Shown: positions 1 through 10,251 of the stretch, piece by piece
Layout: each line of letters opens with the position of its first letter
Position numbering within the stretch: the stretch's first letter is position 1
Assembly: GCF_902806685.2 (NCBI RefSeq)
Contig: NC_048550.1
Location: 10,087,383-10,151,382, forward strand
From: Maniola hyperantus
Lineage: Eukaryota > Arthropoda > Insecta > Lepidoptera > Nymphalidae
Direction: 5' to 3'
Length of the DNA stretch: 64,000 nt
Translations under genes and position numbers: made by a program
Notes under the pieces: model-generated
Told to the model about the DNA's origin: nothing
What the model saw: only the letters and a program-made list of their open reading frames with translations
Databases searched by the model: none

Positions 1-47
1 ACCCTCGGTGCGCGAGTCTGATTCGCACTTGGCTGGTTTTATTCAGA
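1..47 (+). repeat. 3' end of a family A element (cut by window edge)
   Basis: ACCCTCGGTGCGCGAGTCTG continuing to TTCGCACTTGGCTGG is the terminal signature of the family A element seen in full at 15022-15450. Confidence 0.75.
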
Positions 48-289
48 GAAACAGATAATGTTATTGATCAAGTGACTCGTTGCGATTATCTACGAACACA
101 GAATTTTTATTAGAAGGGACATTTTAGTTATATTTTTGCTTGCTGTGTATGAGCGTGAGTGTGTGTGTGTTGTAGATGAAAATACCGCTAACCTAAATAT
201 TTAAAACCGCGGTATTTTGGGCATATTTTGTGAATACAAAGCAGCCATTAGTGAAATAAAAGATGAGAACATGAGAGTAAAGGCGACTC

Positions 290-360
290 TTGTTTTACAT
301 CACGAGTGCATCCGGAAGATTATGCGCGGTGGATGAACTATCTGGAACTAAGCCAAAATG
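290..360 (-). repeat. Fragment of the dispersed repeat seen at 9.0 and 9.3 kb
   Basis: The complement reads AGTTCATCCACCGCGCATAA then CTTCCGGATGCACTC, matching the duplicated segment at 8985-9112 and 9288-9415. Confidence 0.6.
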
Positions 361-1089
361 GAAATTTAGTGCTGCATCGCGAACATTTCTGTACAGGGCT
401 TAGTATGAGATTTTACATCTCATCAACGTTGATAGAATTCGAGAGTGGAACCACAATAACGTTAGAGTAAAATGGACCTCGACGTCCATCGTAACGTTAG
501 AGTAGAATAGAATTAGCAAGTACGAGCTCCTTCAGCTCATAATTCAGGAGAAAATAGCCGGTAGAAGCCAAAGAAGAACATCGTGGCTCAAGAATTTACG
601 CTAGTGGTACGGGATGAGTATCCATTCTTTATTCCGCGCAGCAGCGTCCAAGGTGCAGATATCCCTAATGGTTGCCAACTTCCGATAAGAGAAGGCACTA
701 TAAGAAGAATATGGATCTAAAGACACTTAATTTAAGTAAAAATTCATTAAGTACCTACGACTAAGTATAAAAGTATGCAGTAAGGTGTGGAATGCCTTTT
801 TAACCGACTTCAAAAAAAAGAGGATGTTCTCAATTCATCGGAATCTTTTTTTTCATGTATTATGTATGTTACCCGATTACTCAAAGACGCCTGAACCAAT
901 TTTGAAAATTCTTTTTTGTTTGAAAAGGTATACTTCAAAGTTGGTCGCATTTAAATTTGGTGAAGATCTGATGAACATCTTCGAAGAAAGATAATGGAAC
1001 TCCTCAACGGATAAGAGTAAATTACTCGCGATCAGTGTAATAGCTTAGTAAACAGTAGATTTTTAACCAGGCATAGCATATTTTAATAC

Positions 1090-1491
1090 CATGGGGCCAC
1101 TAAAAATTGTGAAATTTTTTTTTTTTTACAATAAAAATAAAAACCGACTTCAATACCTAGCCACAAACACTAAAAATTAAAAAATAATTTAATTTCTTAC
1201 CGAATTTATTATGTAACAAGAGTTTATATTGTTCCATGATAATATTTTTTGGGGTCGGTGGCAATGAGGTGACATTGTGGAGTCTCATAAAAATACGAAG
1301 TCTAGACGATTCGCGCATCTAAAGCCAATTAGCACCGGCACCAAAAAGTATTATCATGGAACTATATTAACTCTTGTTACATAATAAATTCGGTAATAAA
1401 TTAAATTATTTTTTAATTTTTAGTGTTTGTGGCTAGGTATTGAAGTCGGTTTTTATTTTTTTTTGTAAAAAAATTTTTTGGCATCCATGTT
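1090..1491. repeat. Foldback with about 160-bp arms
   Basis: Left arm about 1090-1260 and right arm about 1331-1491 are reverse complements with few mismatches; both contain AAAACCGACTTCAATACC and CGAATTTATTATGTAACAAG or their complements. The spacer is about 70 bp. It lies inside the 392-1813 element and looks like a separate foldback insertion. Confidence 0.8.
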
Positions 1492-1506
1492 TCCTGCCAC
1501 GTCTAA

Positions 1507-1620
1507 CCTAAATACCTACATGAAAAGAGTGAATAGGCATTTTTAAAGCAATCGCGCTCCCACCTAAGTAGACCTCAGCATTACTTTTTATTAAGCATGA
1601 TAGTCATCAAGCGCGACCCT
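1507..1620 (+). repeat. Degenerate LINE 3' tail
   Basis: AAGAGTGAATAGGCATTTTT followed by GCGCTCCCACCTAAG resembles the tail at 35845-35950 (AAGAGTGAATAGGCATCTTC ... GCGCTCCATCTTAGGC). It lies within the 392-1813 element. Confidence 0.4.
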
Positions 1621-1814
1621 ATCTCGGAATTTAAAAAACCGATTTTTTTAAATGTCACAACGTTTGCGCTTGGAGCGCTGATAGTAGATGTATGAGCTTT
1701 GACCATAAAAACAAAGCAGCTAAGGTCCATTTTACTTTAACGCTGAAGTGTTTCGATGTTCGGATTCTACCAACGTTGGTGCGATGTAAAATCTTATACT
1801 AAGCCTACGGGCAT

Positions 1815-2683
1815 ACATTTTTAATTGACGCGGGTGTTCTGAAATTCCGGTCAAATGCATCGTTCAGTAATTTGTATTAGCAGTGTAAACGATGTGTTAA
1901 ATTGTTTATTAGCAGGTGATTCTGTGGGCTTTTAACGTTTACTTTGTATTTGAAATATGAGTTTTAGTATACATTCCCTTTATGTCTTGCTTTTTCATTT
2001 TTTATTTTTGACTTTGCCTGCGTGAATTTAGGATTTTAAAAATTCCTTGAGAACTCTGATCTGCGAGATTTTTTGCCAGGATGCAAACTATCTCTGAACC
2101 AAATTTCTTCAAAATCAGTTAAATGAATAGCCCCGAAAAGATAATAGTCAGATAGATACATTTTGCATTTGGTAACATTAGTATCATCGCTTTAGATCAA
2201 AGAATCTTCTAATCTGCGACCCCTTAGTGGGTAAAGTATCTAGAGTACTAGAATATCATAGCCTCGTTATAGATTTAATCGAGTAAAACATTAGACCTAA
2301 TCAGATAACGTTCTTTATTACGAAACAAATGGAATAATCTCTTATCCTGAGATTCAGTTCCCTTTATAAAACGGGGACAATAGGACAACTAAATCTTTTG
2401 TGTCTCAGGAAATGTAGGTACTTACTTACCTACATATTCCAAATTAGAATTAGTGAATCTCTTTGTAATTGGATTAGAATCCTCGTGAGTCCGTAAGGTT
2501 TTTGCTAAATAAAATTACGAGTTAGTATAGTAGTAGTAGCTTTAGTTTTAAGTTTGCGTTATAATTATCACCACTATATTATCTTACAAATCTAACACTA
2601 TACCAGACAATCAATAAGAGTAATTTATTACCTATTTTGAATAAATCATTTGACTTTTTGACTTTTGACTTTTATAGTACATG
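1815..2683. other. AT-rich DNA, only a decayed repeat visible
   Basis: No gene or RNA seen. A degenerate plus-strand family B copy lies at about 2015-2190 (CCAAATTTCTTCAAAATCAG and flanking resemblance). The rest looks unique. Confidence 0.5.
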
Positions 2684-2851
2684 TATAAGTCCCGCAAACT
2701 GCTATTGCGCTGGAACCATGTCTCATTAACGTCGAAACGACGTCATTTTGACGTCAGCCGAAATAAAAATATACCATCAGCTCGAAACTTCATTTTAGTG
2801 TTGACTTCACTAAAATGGCGGCCACGCGCATTAGTAGTTTGCGGGACTTAC
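2684..2851. mobile_element. MITE, 'TAAGTCCCGCAAA' family, copy 1
   Basis: Terminal inverted repeats read TATAAGTCCCGCAAACTGCT on the left and AGTTTGCGGGACTTA on the right, with TA-like flanks. The interior includes CTGGAACCATGTCTCATTAA and ACTAAAATGGCGGCCACGCG. Further copies: 46857-47021, 53256-53421 and 57844-57988 (reverse). Confidence 0.85.
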
Positions 2852-2945
2852 AAAATGTTTCCTGTCCAGAAACAAATCGGAAAGTAACCTCGCATGCTCA
2901 AGCGCCTTTTTTCCAAGGAATTTTCAGTTTATTCATTTATTTCAT

Positions 2946-3070
2946 ACTAGCTTATACTCGCAACTTCGTCTGCGTGGACTACACAAATTTCAAACCCCTA
3001 TTTCACCCCCTTAGAGGTTGAATTTTCAAAAATCCTTTCTTAGCGGATGCCTACGTCGTAATAGCAAATG
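2946..3070 (+). repeat. Family C element, 3'-truncated
   Basis: Begins ACTAGCTTATACTCGCAACT and continues through the CACCCCCTTAG and TTTTCAAAAATCCTTTCTTA blocks shared with the full copy at 31722-32010. Confidence 0.75.
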
Positions 3071-3084
3071 GCGCAACGTATCGA

Positions 3085-3232
3085 CGTGATTTTTACATGG
3101 GTATAGTTAGAGACCTGGAGAGTTACATATGCTAGTTTTTATCCCGGAAAATCAAAGAATTCCCTCAGTATTTTAAAGAACCTAAATCCACGCGGACAAA
3201 GTCGCGGGCATCAGCTAGTTTGCAATAAATCG
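3085..3232 (-). repeat. Family B element
   Basis: Reverse-oriented: TTTTATCCCGGAAAATCAAA and GTCGCGGGCATCAGCTAG are complements of the family B start. A second short piece lies at 3349-3413. Confidence 0.75.
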
Positions 3233-3688
3233 TGAAATTTAAATAAATCGTAAATCGCAAAATATAGGATTTTTCTGCAATAAAATCCCGTGAACGTCTT
3301 AGTTCCTTATTGCCCTGTTTTTCAAGACATAATCAATAAATAGCCTAATCCCGGGAAATCAAAGAGTCCCTTGGTATTTTTATCAAACCCACGCGGAAAG
3401 CCGCGGGCATCATAAACACTGTGTGTATTCTCCTGCGTGAATGACTATTGAGTTTGGCTGCCATGGCAGAAATTAAGGGGGAGGACATTATTTATTTCTC
3501 CAGGCTTATTTTGGGCTGATTTCATAACGTATTCCTCACTTTATGCGATTGTTTACAAATTCAGCGCTATTGAATTTGGATACTACGCGTCACGTTACCC
3601 TTTGTGGTGTTTGAGTAGGGTCTGCGAACTTGCTTAGTGAGGCGATATTTTGTGTACATTTGTCGATAAATTCGGTAGCCTTATTTTT

Positions 3689-3815
3689 AGGGTTTCATAT
3701 CTCTAGAGAAAAAAAGGAACCCTTATATCACTTACACCTTACAGGATAGCACAAGTAAAGGGAAAAATCTGAAAACTGTGAATTTCTGGTTACATCACAA
3801 TATGCATTTAGTCCC
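3689..3815 (+). repeat. Family A element, partial
   Basis: AAAAAAAGGAACCCTTATAT followed by GGGAAAAATCTGAAAACTGT and GTTACATCACA matches the 5' half of the full copy at 15022-15450. Confidence 0.65.
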
Positions 3816-3953
3816 TTATTAGAACGTGACGAATGATTATTTTTTTGTCCTTAGGCAAATGTATTTTGTACTTGAGATTGTGACAAACAACGTGAAGTGA
3901 GGTTATGTCGACTCAAGTATTTTAAAGTAATAATTGATTTGTATGTATGTATG

Positions 3954-4096
3954 CAGTGGCGTGCAGCTCATAGAAGCATAAACGCACTGCTTACCCTCAT
4001 TGTAATAAATCACTGCTTATTTTTCATTATAACCTGCCGTTAAATAAGTTCATACCTAAATGCATACCCTGGCTTGAACTCCTGTGCACGCCACTG
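3954..4096. mobile_element. hAT-like MITE, copy 1
   Basis: Perfect 12-bp terminal inverted repeats CAGTGGCGTGCA / TGCACGCCACTG and an 8-bp duplication TATGTATG (3946-3953 and 4097-4104). Because the target is a TATG microsatellite, this duplication alone would be weak, but copy 2 at 36762 has a unique one. An 8-bp duplication and a CAGTGGCG terminus are typical of hAT elements. Confidence 0.85.
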
Positions 4097-4104
4097 TATG
4101 TATG

Positions 4105-4255
4105 TATGTATGTATATACTTTATTGCACCACAAAAACACAAATGACAGGTTACAAAAAGAAATCTTAATAAGTAGGTACAAAAAGGCGGTCTTATCGCT
4201 AAATAGCGATCTCTTCCAGACAACCTTAACGCTAGGGAAAAAACGAACAAATGGA
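4105..4255 (-). repeat. LINE 3' tail, reverse orientation
   Basis: TACTTTATTGCACCACAAAA followed by AAGGCGGTCTTATCGC and CAGACAACCTT is the complement of a LINE tail ending TGCAATAAAGTA. Similar tails lie at 26725-26870 and 51600-51660. The adjoining TATG repeat is presumably the element's microsatellite end. Confidence 0.6.
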
Positions 4256-4579
4256 CAATGGGAGGTGGTGTAAAATAAACCTAAATACCAATAGCTAAAT
4301 CAAAATTTGTTTTGAAAATTGAGTAGGTACTTAGGTACAATTTTCTTTTTGAAGTTATTGTGCATGGTGGGTTGCAGTTTACCTACTAGGCTGTAACAAC
4401 CAAAATCGAAGGAATAACATTTCACTACTCGAACTGTGTATCTGACACATGAATAGTACACGTTGCACGAAGCACGTGGCCGTTTTCCGTGTCTGCCTTA
4501 TCTGTTACTCAACAATCCTGGAATGAGACTACGTGAGTCCTTACTTAAGAGGGGCTTATTTAGTGTGGTCTTAACAAAC

Positions 4580-4741
4580 GTATAGCCGGCGACAGGTCAA
4601 GATGGCAATCGGCTATGAGGCGGGGGGACGCCCCGAACACCCGCACGTCACACACGCTCGCCCGCACCGGGATAGCACGGGAGCTGTGTGGGTGTGCGGG
4701 GCGTTCCGTCCCCGATTGCCATCTCGACCTGTTGCGTACTA
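4580..4741. mobile_element. GC-rich palindromic MITE ('CGACAGGTCGAGATGGCAAT' family), copy 1
   Basis: Left end GGCGACAGGTCAAGATGGCA pairs with right end TGCCATCTCGACCTGTTGCG. The interior is very GC-rich (GGCGGGGGGACGCCCCG; GTGTGCGGGGCG). Relatives: 27756, 27974, 35182, 36341, 41204 and 60756. Confidence 0.85.
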
Positions 4742-5831
4742 TAGTTTGTCTCTCGTTTGAAAACTAACCAATCAAACTCAATGAAATTTTGTAGATAGAT
4801 ACGTTGTAGGTACGATGAGTATGTGACCGATCTTAAAGTATGGCCATAGATTTTGGATAGGTTCACTTTCGTTTTCAATGTGCGAATTCATACGGCAAGA
4901 GTGATCGAATGAGAACAATAATGCTTGTCATGAATATTTAATAACATCCCCACATGATCAAGTTTGCATGATCAAGCATTCAATGCTCATTCAAATTTGC
5001 ATTTGCGCATTATCGGTTCGGTTGTTGTGTCCATTATGAGGGATTTATCAGACGTGATAATTTAAGACTGCGAAAATCAAAGATGAATTTGACAAACTTA
5101 TCAAGATCATAAGTAAATCAAATGAGACTATTAGAAGATTTGAGAGAATAGATAAACTTGCATACACATAGAGTGATAAAGTCTAACCCTTCCATAATCT
5201 GGTAATGAGGTCATAATATCACGTATACACTTACCACTATTAAATATAGTACACCTGTTGCGTGCTACGGCATGCGTGTACATCAAGTGTCCCAAAGGGG
5301 GCCACTCATGAAAATAGACTTCGCTCGTATGTACAATGCCCTACTTTCACCGTGGCGTTAGGCTAAAGCAGACACGATACTTCGAAGTCGACAATCGGCG
5401 ATTTGATACCTTTTTTGAAGCTTTGCCTATCAATTTGGCGTGTTATGTGATTTAGATCTTATCTGGTGACAGACTGGACAGTTAGCCATGGCTAGTTATC
5501 ATGCTGCTGCTATGCTTTGACCGAGTGATATGCGGTTTAACGCTCCAGTACGATGTCGCAAAGAAATAAATTATAAGAGTATTGGCAGCTATACACCTTC
5601 CTGGTTAGCTCGCTTAGGTACATTTTAGTCTGCATTATCATTTACCACACAAATTCGCAGTAAGATCGCAGTCAAAGGACTGTAAATACTAAAAACTAGA
5701 ACTTCAGTTTCAGCAGCTACACAGTGACTACACACATTTCACTCCGGAACATACGAACCCCAGTCGCAGCGATTAAGTGATTCTCTGCCATCTACTAATG
5801 ATTCTAAGCTTATTTCGTGGCTTAACGGCAT
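4742..5831. other. No gene seen; decayed repeat traces
   Basis: Mostly AT-rich unique DNA. A degenerate LINE tail may lie at about 5540-5700 (CTCCAGTACGATGTCGCAAA). TAAAGCAGACACGATAC near 5373 is weakly inverted relative to 6140-6165, suggesting an old MITE that encloses the 5832-5984 element. Confidence 0.4.
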
Positions 5832-5984
5832 ATTGTATTGTAGGAAATGGGTATACAACACGATTAATTGGGCGAAATTATTTATTAGTTTTAATAGGCA
5901 GATAAAAATCGCCAAATTAATCGTGTTATAAATAAATAAATAAAATAATCGTGTTATGTAGGTACCCGTTTTCTACAATACAAT
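5832..5984. mobile_element. Small foldback/MITE
   Basis: ATTGTATTGTAGGAAATGGG at the left end pairs with CCCGTTTTCTACAATACAAT at the right, and AACACGATTAATT with its complement inside. No coding potential. Confidence 0.7.
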
Positions 5985-6372
5985 CTGCCATCTACTGTTT
6001 TGATACCATTATCAAAACATATCCCAAAAGTTAAAAAACGCGGTGCAGTATCGTAACAGTTGTCTTCATCGCTGCTATCGATCGTATTTAGTCGTCAGAA
6101 CGCGTTGCAGTATCAAAGTCGCTGATCGCTGATGCTAAAAGCATTGCGTGTGCTTTATCCCTTAGACACATGTAACTGATGTAAAGGCATTTTGACATCT
6201 TGTTTTGTTTCAACATGTCGTCAAGTAGGTTGAGTTTATTTTAGCTTATAGCTTGGTGTTGGAATTATTTAGAGCGTATGTTTAATTAATATAGCAACGA
6301 AGGTGCCTATTTACTTTTGCGTAGGTAGCTACATAATGTTAATGACTCATCTAGTTTAGTGTTTATGTACTC

Positions 6373-6556
6373 GCTAGATGATGCCCGCGACTTCGTGCAC
6401 GTGGATTTAGGTTTTTTAAAATCCCGTGAAAATTCTGATCTTCTGGGACAAACTTCACCGAATACTAAATAGTTTGGATAAATTACGACAAATACCTACT
6501 CACAAAAAAAGATTCCGATGAATTGAGAACCTCCTCCTTTTTTAAAGTCGGTTAAA
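6373..6556 (+). repeat. Family B 5' fragment plus 'ACCGACTT' segment
   Basis: GATGCCCGCGACTTCGTGCA begins a family B fragment to about 6455. GAGAACCTCCTCCTTTTTTA at 6521 and AAGTCGGTTAAAAA are the complement of the segment near 800. Confidence 0.65.
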
Positions 6557-6705
6557 AATAGCCTCAATAGCTCAATGGCTAAGGAGCGGACTGAAATCCG
6601 AAAGGTTGTCGGTTCAAACCCCACCAGTGCACTGTTGTCGTACTCACTCCTAGCACAAGCTTTACACTTGGAGGGGAAACAGGAACATCAGACATTCTTT
6701 AGAAA
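6557..6705 (+). mobile_element. tRNA-Phe-like SINE, copy 1
   Basis: The head resembles a tRNA: box A-like ATAGCTCAATGG, CTGAAATCC where Phe tRNA has CTGAAAA, and box B-like GGTTCAAACCC. It continues into a shared tail (GCACTGTTGTCGTACTCACT, CCTAGCACAAGC), so it is a SINE and not a tRNA gene. Other copies: 24418 and 29165 (reverse). Confidence 0.8.
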
Positions 6706-7003
6706 AAATATATAAAATGAGCAAAATTAATTTAATTCTCATTTTATCCATGGAATCAAACAAACAAAGCGCATGATTGCTTGTGGAATTATTAAAACGG
6801 AGTTTACTACGTTGGTACAAGAGATTTGCATTGTTAATTATTTCGACGAATCCCTTTATCCTAACCAAGTAATTTACTTGTCTGATCTCATATTTAACTC
6901 GGAAGTTTATGTAAAATCTACTTTATTATAGTAGTTTGTAAAGAGGTTTTTATTAAGAGCGCTCGAACTTTGAAATGAAATACCTGTGTGTTGTGATGTT
7001 GCC

Positions 7004-7080
7004 ACAATTTTTATTTTATTAATAACATTACGTACAAAATTTATATTTTGTATGTAATGTTATTCATAAAATAAAAATAC
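7004..7080. repeat. AT-rich palindrome
   Basis: TTTTATTTTATTAATAACAT pairs with ATGTTATTCATAAAATAAAA, with ACGTACAAAATTTATATTTTG in the centre. Possibly a minimal foldback element. Confidence 0.6.
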
Positions 7081-7109
7081 ACCACTCAGCTCACTCCTCA
7101 GCTCAGAGC

Positions 7110-7163
7110 AGTCGCTGCAGTCATTTGGCTGAAATGATTTTCAGCCAAATGACTGCAGCGACT
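7110..7163. repeat. Perfect 25-bp hairpin
   Basis: 7110-7134 and 7139-7163 are exact reverse complements (AGTCGCTGCAGTCATTTGGC at the start of the left arm) with a 4-base loop. It abuts the transposase remnant and may be part of that element. Confidence 0.85.
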
Positions 7164-7218
7164 CCTCTGCAGGTGGTGTATTCTGGTGGACTAATTATTT
7201 TGGATGGAATTCTTGCAT

Positions 7219-7384
7219 TTGAATGGGGCTCGATTAAAAAATCCCCACCAAACAAGTGTATTTTTCGGAGTGTAGAGGCACCTAAGGAATCTCCGATGGA
7301 TTTCATCGCTCCAAATCCGGCAATTTTGTTTGTTTGAAAACCATTCAATCAGAAATGGGCCTCATCACTGAAGATGATTTTTTA
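7219..7384 (-). pseudogene. Mariner/IS630-type transposase fragment
   Basis: The minus strand encodes KIIFSDEAHF then a stop, and, one frame over, NKQNCRIWSDE followed by TLVWWGFF. In Tc1/mariner-like transposases the order FSDEAHF ... NKQNCRIW ... VTVWCG spans the second catalytic Asp region of the DDE/D domain, so I assign this as a fragment of that domain. At least one stop and one frameshift break it, and upstream and downstream domains are not visible. The long frames on both strands here (7121-7348) are by-products. The adjacent hairpin (7110-7163) and the repeat at 7500-7580 may belong to the same element. Confidence 0.7.
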
Positions 7385-7499
7385 TCGAAAACAACCTACC
7401 CGCCAAATGCTCTAAAGCCCAATCAGCGACTACACGGCGCTATCATATTGTGGTCGGTGGAATAGATATATGAAAGTCTCGACGCAAAATCAGACAAAC

Positions 7500-7580
7500 G
7501 TTCCTCCCAGTGTTGGGGACAATACGCAGAAAAACTTGCTGCTTTTACAAAATAACGAAGGTCTGGCCCACGCTGGCTCT
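7500..7580 (-). repeat. Dispersed segment shared with 16640 and 23996
   Basis: The complement reads AAGAGCCAGCGTGGGCCAGA, CCTTCGTTATTTTGTAAAAG and CCCCAACACTGGGAGGAA, matching 16649-16733 and 24000-24075. It may be part of the mariner-type element just upstream. Confidence 0.7.
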
Positions 7581-7582
7581 TA

Positions 7583-7745
7583 GGCCCGGTCTCCACCTAA
7601 GCGAAGAGGAGAGGAGATGTGTTCAGTCAACTAACCAGATTCATAATAAATGACGTGAAAAAATTTAACACGTGATTTTATTTAAAAATCTGATTGGCTG
7701 ACCGCACCCATCTCCTCTCCGCTCCGCTTAAGTAGAGACCGGGCC
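7583..7745. mobile_element. PIF/Harbinger-like MITE
   Basis: Inverted ends of about 37 bp beginning GGCCCGGTCTC on both sides, flanked by TTA on each side (7580-7582, 7746-7748). A three-base TTA duplication with G-rich termini is characteristic of PIF/Harbinger. No coding capacity. Confidence 0.85.
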
Positions 7746-7748
7746 TTA

Positions 7749-8428
7749 GTCCATTAAGTAGTGTTAATAGATTTAAAAAAATTAAAAAACTTATATTTTG
7801 AACTCTAAAATACCCGTAGTTATCAAAATATCAACATCTAATCAGGCCTTTATCAACAAAATATATTGTTGTCTAGAGATAACATCTACGTACCTACATA
7901 GCTTTGACGATTAAAATAATGAAAAGTTAATAATATCAGTATTCGTATTACATGCAATAGCTTAGAAATATAATTATACTTCATGCTTTGTCCTCGGAAT
8001 TAGATTAGATTACAAGTAGTAACACCATTGGTGTTGCCAATCCATATTAATTGCTCTTATATAAGTAGAGATTGGCTATTTTCAGATCCTTTCTGTTATA
8101 TTATGAGGAGTTGGTATTTGTGCTAAGTTTCAAATAAGGCTAATTAAATGAAAGTTATTTTAAACAAAGCTCACACAAAGTAAACAACCCATTTTAAAAT
8201 TAGAATATTGGATTTTCGTCAAATGCTCAAATAAGATTTATATTTTTAGTTATATTTTGTTACTTAAATTAAATTAAAATTAGTGTAATTTTGAATTAAA
8301 GTAGGTATTAACAGTCTTTTCTCGCAGCTTAACCCGCATGAATATTATGTTTTTTAAAGATACCGTTTGATAAATTAATTTTAATTTATCAAATCTCATT
8401 TTTCAAAATTTTAAAATATCTTGTACGA
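7749..8428. other. AT-rich DNA without recognisable genes
   Basis: Nothing supported as gene, RNA or clear repeat. Confidence 0.5.
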
Positions 8429-8480
8429 TAGTACGGAACCCTTCGTGTGCGAGTCTGACTCGCACTTGGCCGGTTTTTTT
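8429..8480 (+). repeat. 3' end of family A element
   Basis: GTACGGAACCCTTCGTGTGC then GACTCGCACTTGGCCGG is the family A terminus, 5'-truncated. Confidence 0.75.
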
Positions 8481-8502
8481 TATATAAATAGACAATTTAG
8501 TA

Positions 8503-8715
8503 ATGACTAGATGATGCCCGCGGCTTCACCCGCGTGGATTGAGGTTTTAAAAATCCCGTGGGACCTCTTTGATTTTCCGGGATAAAAAGTTGCCTATATC
8601 CTTCCCCGGGATGCAAAATATCCCTGTACCTATCAAATTTCGTCAAAATCGGTTGAACGGATGGGCCGTGAAAAGCTACCAGACAGACAGACAGACATAC
8701 ACTTTCGCATTTACC
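8503..8715 (+). repeat. Family B element, near full length
   Basis: Runs from TGACTAGATGATGCCCGCGG through TTTTCCGGGATAAAAAG and TCGTCAAAATCGGTTGAACG to CAGACAGACAGACATAC and TTTCGCATTTA. Other good copies: 26438, 39977 (reverse), 50277 and 53688 (reverse). Confidence 0.85.
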
Positions 8716-8800
8716 AATTATTTATTTAAATTATAGTCTGTACAAAATGCGCGTACACGTGACATTTTAACTCTATAAAATAATATAAAAGACTACATAT

Positions 8801-8830
8801 TAGAAAGAAAGAAAGAAAGAAGAAAGAAAA
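8801..8830. repeat. GAAA microsatellite
   Basis: AGAAAGAAAGAAAGAAAGA tract. Confidence 0.9.
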
Positions 8831-8984
8831 GACGTTTATTTATTACGATATTACCTACTCTATTCTCTTTCTCTTTGTAACAGAGAAGTGAAAATCGAGT
8901 CTCTCGGACCGCGTCGCTTAAAAATTTATGCATCTATGATCTAACCACCACGTTAACACAATGCCTAGTAGCTTGCGGCGCTAA

Positions 8985-9112
8985 ATTTACCGTTTGGCAC
9001 AGTTCCAGTCAGTTCATCTACCGCATATTATGATCTTCCGGATGCACTCTTGACGTTAGAAAAGCGGTGTTATTATGGGCGGCCATTTTAGTTTTCAGAA
9101 CGTCAAAAAATA
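8985..9112 (-). repeat. Direct duplicate, unit 1
   Basis: GGCACAGTTCCAGTCAGTTC through TTTTCAGAACGTCAAAAAA recurs at 9288-9415 with small differences. Both give the shadow peptide KTKMAA...FLTSRVHPEDHNMR on the minus strand, which is repeat-derived. Confidence 0.85.
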
Positions 9113-9287
9113 ACTGAACATGAACAAGTTTTTTAGATATAGATTTTTTATGCACATAAACTTTTACAACTAGGTACTTTTGAAACCAACCACTGCAATT
9201 GGTTTGAAATTTTCTTCCCACCGAGAAGAACCAGCAAGAAACTCGGTGATTGCTCTTTTTAAAGATTTGATTTACATGACTAGTTAA

Positions 9288-9415
9288 ATTTACTGTTTGG
9301 CACAGTTCCAGTCAGTTCATCTACCGCATATTATGATCTTCCGGATGCACTCTTGACGTTAGAAAAGCGGTGTTACGGGCGGCCATTTTAGTTTTCAGAA
9401 CTTCAAAAAAATTAC
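9288..9415 (-). repeat. Direct duplicate, unit 2
   Basis: Second copy of 8985-9112, in the same orientation and about 300 bp apart. A more diverged copy is at 290-360. Confidence 0.85.
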
Positions 9416-9692
9416 TGAACCATTTTGTAGAAATAGGCATAGAAAGATACAAAATCTTATTATTTTTGAAGATTTTAAGATCTGTGTGAATATTGTAGAG
9501 ATAAAAAAGAACTTTATAAAAAGAGGCCTTTTCCACGGTGCATTATAAGGAATAAGGATCGGAATAATTTTATAGACTTTGTATTAACGTTTATGAACAA
9601 AGTCATATAAAATCCTATATTTTATATTTTTATAGTGTTTTACCTACACTCCAAGGAAATTTCTAAATAATTTTTAAATACTTGCATATCGA

Positions 9693-9795
9693 AAATTGCG
9701 AACCGGTAGGATTTTAACCTACTTCTTTTGGGTTTGCGCTCGATGCATTGACCGCTAGGCGACGGTTCACTTACTGCCAGTGACCAGCAATCTTG
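9693..9795 (-). mobile_element. tRNA-like SINE head
   Basis: The complement reads CGTCGCCTAGCGGTCAATGC with a B-box-like GGTTAAAATCC downstream. It matches no strict tRNA; likely a SINE promoter region. Confidence 0.45.
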
Positions 9796-9799
9796 CCGG

Positions 9800-10250
9800 G
9801 CCGCAATTTTGATTTAAAAATTATTTATATAAAATCCTGATTCAAAATATTATGATATTTTTAGTAGGTACATCACGATCCAGCTACTTTTCTGTTCCTA
9901 CTATCCAGAATAAAGCTTAGTGTCATTTAAGCTTAAGAACCAATATTTTATTCCAAAACTAACACTGCAAAATGAATTGACAGGAATAAAGAAACTCCCA
10001 ATGAATAGTTTACCTTCAATTGAGGTAAAACCAAACCGTATTTTTTTTATTTCATAGTGAGAATAATATAATTTCATGTAAAAATGACCTAGTTTTATCT
10101 TTTCACCGACCTTTTTATGGTTGTAATGCACTGTCATTATTTTAATGATACTAAAATGACAACTCATGTTTCTGTAATTATACCTACAGGGTAAGTGTAC
10201 CTGATTCACCGAGTCACCCTTTATTACAAGTTTTAAAACAGAACATAATA
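9800..10250. other. No supported feature
   Basis: AT-rich. The 102-codon minus-strand frame at 9901-10209 has no recognisable domain or splice context and I do not support it as a gene. Confidence 0.4.
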
Positions 10251-10251
10251 A

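Larger units (their letters stand above)
392..1813. mobile_element. 1.4 kb inverted-repeat DNA element (family of 61203-61492)
   Basis: The ends form an imperfect inverted repeat of about 85 bp: GGCTTAGTATGAGATTTTAC near 398 pairs with the complement of GTAAAATCTTATACTAAGCC near 1785-1805. Both arms continue through GTTAGAGTAAAATGGACC-like sequence. The short element at 61203-61492 has the same arms, so this is a longer member of the same family. No transposase frame is visible inside. The interior holds the foldback at 1090-1491 and a dispersed segment beginning ACCGACTTCAAAAAAAAG (about 800). Probably non-autonomous. Confidence 0.6.

Noticed and set aside
7121..7348. Overlapping frames of 75 and 70 codons on opposite strands
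   Set aside because: Out-of-frame readings of the transposase fragment and the adjacent hairpin.
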